NCBI RefSeq assembly: GCF_004792665.1
Contig: NZ_SRZX01000001.1
Location: forward strand, 1,178,001 to 1,242,000
DNA length: 64,000 nucleotides
Origin: Marinobacter orientalis
GTDB lineage: Bacteria > Pseudomonadota > Gammaproteobacteria > Pseudomonadales > Oleiphilaceae
Reading direction: 5' to 3'
The position numbers were made by a program, and so were the translations under genes. The first letter of the stretch is position 1, and each line of letters begins with the position of its first letter. The notes under the pieces were generated by a model, which saw only the letters and a program-made list of their open reading frames with translations, made no database searches and had not been told where the DNA came from. Of the stretch, positions 17,027 through 24,325 are shown one piece after another.

Positions 17027-18613
17027 ATGAGTGCGGTTGCAGATACCCACGCCCAGGACGATCATCACCACGGCCCTGCCAAGGGCATTACGCGGTGGTT
17101 GTTGACGACCAATCACAAGGATATCGGGTCCATGTACCTGATATTCAGTTTCACCATGTTCCTGCTTGGCGGGGCCATGGCCATGGTTATCCGGGCGGAG
17201 CTGTTCCAGCCCGGCCTGCAGATTGTGGAGCCGGAATTCTTTAACCAGATGACCACCATGCACGGTCTGATCATGGTGTTCGGTGCGGTCATGCCGGCCT
17301 TTGTCGGCCTGGCCAACTGGATGATTCCGCTGATGATAGGCGCCCCGGATATGGCGCTGCCACGGATGAACAACTGGAGTTTCTGGCTGCTGCCCTGTGC
17401 CTTCCTGATTCTGGTGTCCACCCTGTTCATGCAGGGCGGTGCCCCCAACTTCGGCTGGACTTTCTACGCGCCGCTTTCGACCACCTATGGTCCGCCAAGC
17501 ACCACCTTCTTCATATTCGCCGTTCACATCATGGGTGTGTCGTCGATCATGGGTGCCATTAACGTCATAGCGACCATTCTGAACATGCGGGCGCCAGGCA
17601 TGACGCTGATGAAAATGCCCCTGTTCGTATGGACCTGGCTGATTACCGCTTTCCTGTTGATCGCAGTAATGCCGGTACTGGCGGGCGTGGTTACCATGAT
17701 GCTGATGGACATCAACTTCGGCACCAGCTTCTTTGATGCCTCCGGTGGCGGTGACCCTGTGCTTTTCCAGCACCTGTTCTGGTTCTTCGGGCATCCCGAG
17801 GTTTACATCATGATTCTGCCGGCATTCGGTGCCATCTCCCATATTATCCCGGCATTCTCGCGCAAACGGTTGTTCGGCTATGCCTCCATGGTTTACGCGG
17901 TGGGTGCTATTGCTCTGCTGTCGTTCGTGGTCTGGGCCCACCACATGTTTACCGTGGGTATTCCTATCGCCGGCCAGCTGTTCTTCATGTACGCAACCAT
18001 GCTGATTGCGGTGCCCACCGGGGTGAAGGTGTTCAACTGGGTGGCCACCATGTTCCGTGGGTCGTTAACGTTCGAGGCGCCGATGCTGTTTGCGGTGGCC
18101 TTCGTCATCCTGTTCACCATCGGTGGTTTCTCCGGGCTGATGCTGGCCATTGCACCCGCTGATTTCCAGTACCATGACACCTATTTCGTGGTTGCCCACT
18201 TCCATTATGTATTGGTACCGGGCGCTATCTTCGGCATCTTTGCTTCGGCTTACTTCTGGCTGCCCAAGTGGACAGGGCACATGTACGACGAAACCCTGGC
18301 CAAGACCCATTTCTGGCTGTCCTTTGTTGGCATGAACCTGGCGTTCTTCCCGATGCACTTCCTCGGGCTGGCGGGTATGCCGCGACGCATTCCTGATTAC
18401 GCACTGCAGTTTGCCGACTTCAACATGGTATCCAGTATCGGTGCCTTCATGTTCGGCGCCACCCAGATTCTGTTCCTGGTCATTGTGGTCAAGTGTGTGA
18501 GGGGCGGTGAAAAGGCGTCTGCCAAGCCCTGGGATGGTGCAGAGGGTCTGGAGTGGACGGTACCTTCTCCGGCGCCCTATCACACTTTCTCGACACCGCC
18601 GGAAGTGAAGTGA
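17027..18613 (+). CDS. coxA: Cytochrome c oxidase subunit I
   Basis: Catalytic heme-copper subunit (heme a and the heme a3-CuB centre) of 528 residues with about 12 helices. HHMFTVG, the HPEVYIMILPAFG motif (CuB histidine and the crosslinked tyrosine region), and HFHYVLVPGA near the C-terminus (heme ligands) are all present. It begins 104 bp after coxB. coxC follows after only 58 bp, without the cox11/ctaG gene normally found there in Pseudomonas. Confidence 0.97.
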   Translation: MSAVADTHAQDDHHHGPAKGITRWLLTTNHKDIGSMYLIFSFTMFLLGGAMAMVIRAELFQPGLQIVEPEFFNQMTTMHGLIMVFGAVMPAFVGLANWMIPLMIGAPDMALPRMNNWSFWLLPCAFLILVSTLFMQGGAPNFGWTFYAPLSTTYGPPSTTFFIFAVHIMGVSSIMGAINVIATILNMRAPGMTLMKMPLFVWTWLITAFLLIAVMPVLAGVVTMMLMDINFGTSFFDASGGGDPVLFQHLFWFFGHPEVYIMILPAFGAISHIIPAFSRKRLFGYASMVYAVGAIALLSFVVWAHHMFTVGIPIAGQLFFMYATMLIAVPTGVKVFNWVATMFRGSLTFEAPMLFAVAFVILFTIGGFSGLMLAIAPADFQYHDTYFVVAHFHYVLVPGAIFGIFASAYFWLPKWTGHMYDETLAKTHFWLSFVGMNLAFFPMHFLGLAGMPRRIPDYALQFADFNMVSSIGAFMFGATQILFLVIVVKCVRGGEKASAKPWDGAEGLEWTVPSPAPYHTFSTPPEVK

Positions 18614-18671
18614 AGCTGGGCCTGACTGGCAATTACAATAAACGATAACGGATAAGCCATCGGAGATTGTC

Positions 18672-19559
18672 ATGGCGGAAAACCAGACGTACTACGTTCC
18701 AGAACAGAGCAAGTGGCCGATTGTGGCCACCGTCGGCCTGGGGGTCACCCTCTACGGAACCGCCTCTATCATGGTGAACAGCAACCAGGGTGAAAGTACC
18801 ACCGGCTCCTGGCTGATGTTCCTTGTTGGTGCCGCCATCATGGTCTACATGCTGTTCGGATGGTTCGGCGCTGTTATCAGGGAGGGCCGGGCGGGGCTGT
18901 ACAGCCCGCAGATGGATCGCTCTTTCCGCTGGGGCATGAGCTGGTTCATTTTTTCGGAAGTGATGTTCTTCGCGGCCTTTTTCGGAGCCCTGTTCTATAC
19001 CCGGGTGTTCGCCCTGCCCTGGCTTGGTGGCGAGGGCGATCGTGGTACCTCCAACATGCTTTGGGAAGGCTTCCAGGCCACATGGCCACTGATCAACACG
19101 CCCAATCCAGAGGCCTATCCGCCGCCGGAAGGCACTATCGGCCCCTGGGGCCTGCCACTGATCAACACCATTTTGCTGGTTACGTCGTCGATTACGGTGA
19201 CGGTTGCCCACCATGCACTGAAGGAAGACAATCGCAAGAAGGTCAAGACCTGGCTGGCCGCAACCATCGCGTTGGCCCTGGTTTTCGTGTGTGTCCAGGG
19301 ATACGAATACGTCCACGCTTATCGGGACCTGAATCTGACCCTTGAGTCAGGCATATACGGCAGTACCTTTTTCATGCTGACCGGCTTCCACGGCGCCCAT
19401 GTGATCCTGGGAACCCTGATGCTGATCATTATGCTTGTGCGCATCAATAAGGGACACTTCACGGCCGATAACCACTTCGGGTTCGAAGCGACGGCGTGGT
19501 ACTGGCACTTCGTGGATGTCGTCTGGCTCGGATTGTTTGTCTTCGTTTATGTAATCTGA
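18672..19559 (+). CDS. coxC: Cytochrome c oxidase subunit III
   Basis: Structural seven-helix subunit of the aa3/caa3 oxidase, 295 residues. The FRWGMSWFIFSEVMFFAAFF, GFHGAHVILGT and FGFEATAWYWHFVDVVW stretches are diagnostic. The first part carries a 30-40 residue N-terminal extension with its own hydrophobic segment, common in Pseudomonas-type CoxC. The start ATG 18672 is preceded by CGGAG. Confidence 0.95.
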   Translation: MAENQTYYVPEQSKWPIVATVGLGVTLYGTASIMVNSNQGESTTGSWLMFLVGAAIMVYMLFGWFGAVIREGRAGLYSPQMDRSFRWGMSWFIFSEVMFFAAFFGALFYTRVFALPWLGGEGDRGTSNMLWEGFQATWPLINTPNPEAYPPPEGTIGPWGLPLINTILLVTSSITVTVAHHALKEDNRKKVKTWLAATIALALVFVCVQGYEYVHAYRDLNLTLESGIYGSTFFMLTGFHGAHVILGTLMLIIMLVRINKGHFTADNHFGFEATAWYWHFVDVVWLGLFVFVYVI

Positions 19560-19568
19560 TTTCACAGG

Positions 19569-19772
19569 TCAGGGGGTCGGGTTCAGTGTCAGGCCCCCTT
19601 GCCAAAGTGAAATCAGGATAACAGCCAGCAGCATAACGCTCAGAGCAACCCGCAATGCCAGGGAATTCAGGACACGGTTCGTTTTCCCGCCATCCCTGAT
19701 CAGGAAAAACAATCCGCTGAACAGGCTCACCACAACCGCCAGCATAAGTACGACAATGAGAATTTTCAGCAT
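19569..19772 (-). CDS. DUF2909 / twin transmembrane protein
   Basis: A 67-residue protein with two membrane helices, LKILIVVLMLAVVVSLFSG and an equivalent C-terminal segment, matching the DUF2909 pattern. It is on the opposite strand between coxC and SURF1. The ATG at 19772 has AGGA seven bases upstream and is preferred to the TTG two codons earlier. Probably linked to oxidase assembly by position; function unknown. Confidence 0.75.
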   Translation of the reverse strand: MLKILIVVLMLAVVVSLFSGLFFLIRDGGKTNRVLNSLALRVALSVMLLAVILISLWQGGLTLNPTP

Positions 19773-19822
19773 GAACAATCCTGTTACCGGGAAGATGGGT
19801 CAGAAAACCACTATAGCAGAGC

Positions 19823-20563
19823 ATGTCTGAACCAGCCGATCAATCCCGTCGGAAGTGGCATTTTGACTGGCGACTTGCGCTATTCGCCGGGCTGTTTCTT
19901 CCCCTGCTGACCGGTCTGGGTGTGTGGCAACTGGAGCGGGCTCAGGAGAAAAAGGCACAGTTGGCCCAGTGGCAGCAGGAAGCAGGTGGCCTGGACTGGG
20001 CGGAGCAACAGGCCTCGGGCCTGGAGGCTGGCGAGCCGGTCACTGTTTCCGGCCGCTATGGCGAAGCGTCATGGTTGCTGGATAACCGGACCAGGGACGG
20101 TGCCCCAGGCTATGAAGTACTGACCCTGTTCTTTCCGGACGAAGGACTTCCGGTGGTGGTGAACCGTGGTTGGCTACAGGCCCCGAGAAGCCGGGACGAA
20201 TTGCCGGAAATCAGCCGGCCGGAGGGCGAGGTCCGTCTGCAGGGACGCCTGAGCGAATTCCCGGAGCCACCGGTACTCAAGGATGTTTCCCGGGGCAATG
20301 GTGACTGGCCCAGACGCACACAGTCCCTGTCGCACCAGCAGGCAAAGGACGTTCAGGATGACGTGGCCGGATTCGTGCTCAGGCTCTCTGGCCCTGAACA
20401 GCCCGGAGCCTATCGCGCAGACTGGGCTCCGGACATGATGGGACCACAGACTCATTACGGGTACGCTTTGCAATGGTTTTCACTGGCCGCAGCACTGGTT
20501 ATATTGACCGTGGTAGCGAGTTATCGCAAAACAGGAGCCAACGACGACAATGACAACGGCTGA
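19823..20563 (+). CDS. SURF1 family cytochrome oxidase assembly protein
   Basis: Inner-membrane assembly factor involved in heme a insertion into subunit I. Length 246. An N-terminal helix (ALFAGLFLPLLTGLGVWQL, with the GxWQ-R signature continuing) and a C-terminal helix (YGYALQWFSLAAALVILTVV) flank the periplasmic domain with VNRGWLQAP. Its end overlaps the next gene by 14 bp, indicating translational coupling. Confidence 0.92.
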   Translation: MSEPADQSRRKWHFDWRLALFAGLFLPLLTGLGVWQLERAQEKKAQLAQWQQEAGGLDWAEQQASGLEAGEPVTVSGRYGEASWLLDNRTRDGAPGYEVLTLFFPDEGLPVVVNRGWLQAPRSRDELPEISRPEGEVRLQGRLSEFPEPPVLKDVSRGNGDWPRRTQSLSHQQAKDVQDDVAGFVLRLSGPEQPGAYRADWAPDMMGPQTHYGYALQWFSLAAALVILTVVASYRKTGANDDNDNG

Positions 20564-21194
20564 GAAAATGGACCAGAACGACCAGGAAGATGCGGTTTCC
20601 CCGGAGAAGGTCCGGCGCGGCAGGCGTACAGCACTGTTGCTCTTTGCCATCGGCTTTGGTCCGATGATTTTTGCAACGATCATGTACTACACCGGCTGGC
20701 TGAACCCGACCGGGCACAGCAATAATGGCGAATTGATACAGCCGCCAGCGCCGGTAGGCCAGATGCAGATGGAAGGCGCGGACGGTGAACCTCTTGCGGA
20801 CCGGTTTGGCCCTGAGGCGTCCGATCCGGAATGGATGATGATGGTGGTATCCGGCGACTGCACGGCGAATTGTGAAGAACTTCTGTATCGCGCCCGCCAG
20901 GTCAATATTGCCCTTGGCAAGAACGCCAACCGCGTCAACCGTTCTGCCTGGCTCGGTTCTGTGCCAGAGGACCTGTCTGCGCGCTGGGACGAGGAATACC
21001 GCTCAATGGAACGCCTCAGCATTGCCGGCGACGAATCCCCCCGGTGGCCACCCGGCATCAGCCCCGATCAGGAGCCCCGTATTCTGCTGGTAGATCCCTT
21101 TGGTAACGTCATCCTGCATTACGGTACCGAACACACTGGCAAGGACATGCTGAAAGACCTCAAGCACCTGTTGAAACTGTCACAGATTGGTTAA
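20550..21194 (+). CDS. Membrane-anchored thioredoxin-fold, Sco-like protein of the cox operon
   Basis: A 214-residue protein with one N-terminal helix (LLLFAIGFGPMIFATIMYY) and a periplasmic domain holding CTANC, a C-x3-C pair placed as in Sco copper chaperones. Downstream, HYGTEHTGKDML offers histidines that might complete a copper site. A similar gene lies at this position in the Pseudomonas cox cluster. Its role as a copper or redox factor for the oxidase is inferred. It overlaps SURF1 by 14 bp. Confidence 0.65.
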   Translation: MTTAEKMDQNDQEDAVSPEKVRRGRRTALLLFAIGFGPMIFATIMYYTGWLNPTGHSNNGELIQPPAPVGQMQMEGADGEPLADRFGPEASDPEWMMMVVSGDCTANCEELLYRARQVNIALGKNANRVNRSAWLGSVPEDLSARWDEEYRSMERLSIAGDESPRWPPGISPDQEPRILLVDPFGNVILHYGTEHTGKDMLKDLKHLLKLSQIG

Positions 21195-21218
21195 TCATTA
21201 TTGCCGGGAGATCCAGCG

Positions 21219-22328
21219 TTGAACGAGATTCTCAACAACACATCCCGCCACGCCCGGATACTTGCGCGATGGTCCCTGCTGGCAAGCCTGCTGGCGGTAG
21301 TGGTGATCATGCTGGGTGCCTGGACGCGGCTGGTGGATGCGGGTCTTGGTTGTCCCGACTGGCCCGGCTGCTATGGATTTCTGACCGTACCCCAGGACGA
21401 AGCGCGGATGGCCATCGCCAACGCAAGGTTCCCGGACACACCGGTGGATGTGGCGAAAGGCTGGCCGGAGATGATTCATCGCTACGCTGCCGGTGCCCTC
21501 GGGCTGGTGGTCTTTGGCCTGGCGGCGTTCGCTTACCGCCATCGTCAGGAAGGGCTGCCTTACCGGTTGCCCCTGTTTATCGCCGTCTTTATCGTGCTCC
21601 AGGGTGCGTTCGGCATGTGGACGGTGACCCTGAAGCTCTGGCCCCAGGTGGTGGCATTACACCTGCTGGGTGGCTTTACCACGCTAAGCATGCTGGTACT
21701 GCTGACCCTGCGTCTGCGTGGAAAGCAACAGCAGGCTGCTGCCGGGCCTGCAGAGCCAGTGCCTTTGCAGCGAAACCGCTTCCGGCCCTGGCTTTACGGT
21801 GGCCTGTTACTGGTTGTGATGCAGATCGCCCTCGGTGCCTGGACAGCGGCCAACTACGCAGCTGTGGCCTGTACCGACCTGCCTACCTGCCAGGGTGAAT
21901 GGTGGCCTGCCGACATGGATTTTGCCCACGGTTTTGATGTCACCCAGCACGTGGGCCCCAACTACCTGGGGGGGCAGCTGACGGCGGACGGGCGGGTCGC
22001 CATTCATTTCAGCCACCGTGTAGGAGCAGTGATTGTGCTTGCGTACTTTACGGTATTTCTGTCATTACTATGGCGCAGAGCCAGGCACAGCCCCATGGCG
22101 CGGCATGTCCAGCTGGTAGCTATAGTGTTGGCGGCACAGATCGCATTGGGTCTGGCGAACGTGATATTTCATATTCCCCTGTCGGTAGCAGTGGCGCACA
22201 ATGCCATGGGTGCGGGCTTGCTGCTGACAGTGATCAACCTGCTCTGGCGTTTTCACCGGCAGGGCCTGCCGCAGCCAGCGGCGGACGCGACACATACAAC
22301 AACAATTGAACGAGAGGTGACGGCATGA
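21219..22328 (+). CDS. ctaA: Heme A synthase (COX15/CtaA family)
   Basis: Oxidises the C8 methyl of heme O to a formyl group, giving heme A for the oxidase. About 369 residues with eight helices. WTRLVDAGLGCPDWPGCYG is the family signature, and paired histidines (EMIHRYAAG, ALHLLGG, HFSHRVGA, AHNAMGA) are the heme ligands. TTG 21219 with GGGAG eight bases upstream is preferred to TTG 21201. It overlaps ctaB by ATGA. Confidence 0.93.
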   Translation: MNEILNNTSRHARILARWSLLASLLAVVVIMLGAWTRLVDAGLGCPDWPGCYGFLTVPQDEARMAIANARFPDTPVDVAKGWPEMIHRYAAGALGLVVFGLAAFAYRHRQEGLPYRLPLFIAVFIVLQGAFGMWTVTLKLWPQVVALHLLGGFTTLSMLVLLTLRLRGKQQQAAAGPAEPVPLQRNRFRPWLYGGLLLVVMQIALGAWTAANYAAVACTDLPTCQGEWWPADMDFAHGFDVTQHVGPNYLGGQLTADGRVAIHFSHRVGAVIVLAYFTVFLSLLWRRARHSPMARHVQLVAIVLAAQIALGLANVIFHIPLSVAVAHNAMGAGLLLTVINLLWRFHRQGLPQPAADATHTTTIEREVTA

Positions 22329-23248
22329 GCGAGCGTGTTGAGGCACTGCCGGCGCAGGGCACGAGCAGCGGATCCGATTCTGCGGGTATTTCCTGGCGTG
22401 ATTTTCTGGAGCTGACCAAGCCCAGGGTAGTGGCGATGATGATTCTCACCTCGGTCATCGGCATGTTGCTGGCCACTCCGGGGGTGCCGGGCTGGCAAGT
22501 TCTGCTTTATGGCAACCTTGGTATTGCACTGCTGGCGGGCGCCGCTGCCGTGGTCAACCACGTGGTGGATCAGAAAATCGATACGGTCATGGCCCGCACC
22601 CGCAAGCGGCCCGTTGCCACCGGAAAGATCTCTCCCCCTGACGCATTGATGTTTGCGACGGTGCTGGCTGGATCAGGCATGGTGGTTCTGGTGTGGCAGG
22701 TCAATGCCCTCACTGCCTGGCTCACGCTGGCTTCACTGGTAGGCTATGCCGGCGTATATACCCTGTTTCTGAAGCGCATGACGCCCCAGAACATCGTGAT
22801 TGGTGGCCTGGCCGGGGCCATGCCTCCCTTGCTCGGCTGGACAGCGGTGACCGGGCAGATTGAAGGACATGGCCTTCTGCTGGTATTGATTATTTTTGCG
22901 TGGACCCCGCCGCATTTCTGGGCGCTGGCGATCCACCGAAAGGAAGAATATGCCAAGGCGGGCATACCCATGCTGCCAGTCACCCACGGCAACAAGTACA
23001 CCGAACTGCATATACTGCTGTACACGCTGATGTTGCTGGCCGTCAGCCTGTTGCCCTTTGTCACCGGCATGTCCGGCCTGATCTATCTGGTGGGTGCTCT
23101 GGCCCTCGGCCTGCGCTTCCTGCAATATGCCGTGCGCCTGCTCAGGGGCGATGATCGTCGGGTAGCACTGAATACCTTCAAATACTCCATCACCTATCTG
23201 ATGGCACTTTTTGTGGTGTTACTTGTCGATCACTTTGTGTTTTTCTGA
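22325..23248 (+). CDS. ctaB: Protoheme IX farnesyltransferase (heme O synthase)
   Basis: UbiA-type membrane prenyltransferase adding a farnesyl group to heme B to make heme O, the substrate of CtaA. Length 307, about nine helices. ELTKPRVVAMM, NHVVDQKIDTVMARTRKRP (first Asp-rich motif) and WTPPHFWALAI are diagnostic. Four-base ATGA overlap with ctaA. Confidence 0.95.
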   Translation: MSERVEALPAQGTSSGSDSAGISWRDFLELTKPRVVAMMILTSVIGMLLATPGVPGWQVLLYGNLGIALLAGAAAVVNHVVDQKIDTVMARTRKRPVATGKISPPDALMFATVLAGSGMVVLVWQVNALTAWLTLASLVGYAGVYTLFLKRMTPQNIVIGGLAGAMPPLLGWTAVTGQIEGHGLLLVLIIFAWTPPHFWALAIHRKEEYAKAGIPMLPVTHGNKYTELHILLYTLMLLAVSLLPFVTGMSGLIYLVGALALGLRFLQYAVRLLRGDDRRVALNTFKYSITYLMALFVVLLVDHFVFF

Positions 23249-23270
23249 TCGCTGATTTACCGGAGATTTC

Positions 23271-23939
23271 ATGGACCGTTCGATTCGCCTGACACTGATC
23301 ATTCTGTTGTTGGTGGTAGTGCTGGTCTTCGGGTTGGTGGTCGGAAGGCAGGTATTGCTGGTGGGCAACGAAGAGCCCTCTCCCGCTCCCGAGCTCAGTG
23401 AGATCAATGCCTACGTGTATGACGACGGCCGCGAACTTGCCGAGTTCGAGCTGGTCAATGAACAGGGTGAAACCGTTACCCGGGAAAGCCTGCAGGGGCA
23501 ATGGACCTTCGCCTTTGTGGGTTACACCAACTGCCCGGACATATGCCCTGCTGCCATGGCCAACCTCCGCAGAACCGGCAACCTGCTCCCGGATGACCTG
23601 CCACAGCCGCAATTCCTGCTGATCACGGCTGATCCCGAACACGATACGCCGGAGCGGCTGAGGGACTACGTCAGCTTCTTCGGCGACAACTTCCACGGTT
23701 ACACCGGCGACCTGGAAACCCTCAGGGAAGTTGCCAAAAGCCTCAATGCTGCCTTCAGCCACAGGGAAGTGGAAGGTGAGCTGATGGTGGATCACAGTGG
23801 CCACTTTGCCCTGATCAATCCGGAAGGCGAAATGGCGGCGGTACTGCAACCGCCCCACAATCCGGAAGATCTGGTCAAGGCCTACCGCGAGATCTACGAA
23901 TGGACCCGCGCCAACCATCCACGGGCTTCCCGGTCCTGA
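23271..23939 (+). CDS. SCO1/SenC copper chaperone
   Basis: Periplasm-facing thioredoxin-fold protein that helps deliver copper to the CuA site of subunit II. Length 222, one N-terminal membrane anchor. The CPDIC motif binds Cu with the distal histidine in VDHSGHFALI. It is the last gene of the oxidase cluster, followed by two large hairpin repeats that may end transcription. Confidence 0.93.
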   Translation: MDRSIRLTLIILLLVVVLVFGLVVGRQVLLVGNEEPSPAPELSEINAYVYDDGRELAEFELVNEQGETVTRESLQGQWTFAFVGYTNCPDICPAAMANLRRTGNLLPDDLPQPQFLLITADPEHDTPERLRDYVSFFGDNFHGYTGDLETLREVAKSLNAAFSHREVEGELMVDHSGHFALINPEGEMAAVLQPPHNPEDLVKAYREIYEWTRANHPRASRS

Positions 23940-23990
23940 GCCGTTATTTGGTTGGGTTTTGCTCAGGACTGATCGTTTCGGTGCAGGAGC

Positions 23991-24075
23991 GGGGTGGTGG
24001 GGTATTTTTCCGCCAGGAATGGGTGTCTGAGCGAAGCGAGTTCCACTCCCAAGGAAAAAAACCCCACCCACCCCC
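23991..24075 (+). repeat. Hairpin repeat copy R3 (GTGTCTGAGCG family)
   Basis: Left arm GGGTGGTGGGGTATTTTTCC and right arm GGAAAAAAACCCCACCCACC pair with few mismatches. The core GTGTCTGAGCGaAGCGAGTT is at 24023-24042. First element of the 386-bp gap after SCO1. Confidence 0.87.
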
Positions 24076-24110
24076 ACATAAATAACTGGCAGTTATCTCT
24101 TCCAATAGGA

Positions 24111-24131
24111 CTAGTATTGCTCCGTGCAATA
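24111..24131. repeat. Short perfect hairpin between R3 and R4
   Basis: AGTATTGC-TCCGT-GCAATACT is an 8-bp perfect stem between the two large repeats. There is no T-run in either direction. Nothing else is visible in the 23940-24325 gap. Confidence 0.5.
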
Positions 24132-24178
24132 CTGGGTCAGACCGTAGTACGCTTTCGCGAAACCTTCGAGTTGCTTAA

Positions 24179-24268
24179 GGGTGTGGGGGTGATTGTTTTT
24201 CAAACAGAAAATGGTGTCTGAGCGAAGCGAGTTCATTTTCCACTTGAAAAATAATCACCCCCACGCCC
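24179..24268 (+). repeat. Hairpin repeat copy R4 (GTGTCTGAGCG family)
   Basis: Arms GTGTGGGGGTGATT and AATCACCCCCACGC pair, with an inner TTTTTCAA / TTGAAAAA stem. The core GTGTCTGAGCGaAGCGAGTT is at 24214-24233, flanked by AAAATG / CATTTT instead of the AATGG / CCATT of other copies, a paired change. It lies 58 bp before hrpB. Confidence 0.87.
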
Positions 24269-24325
24269 CTCCCCCAACCCGACCAGTCCTGTCACAAGCC
24301 AAAAGTAAACAAAAAAGCAGAACCA

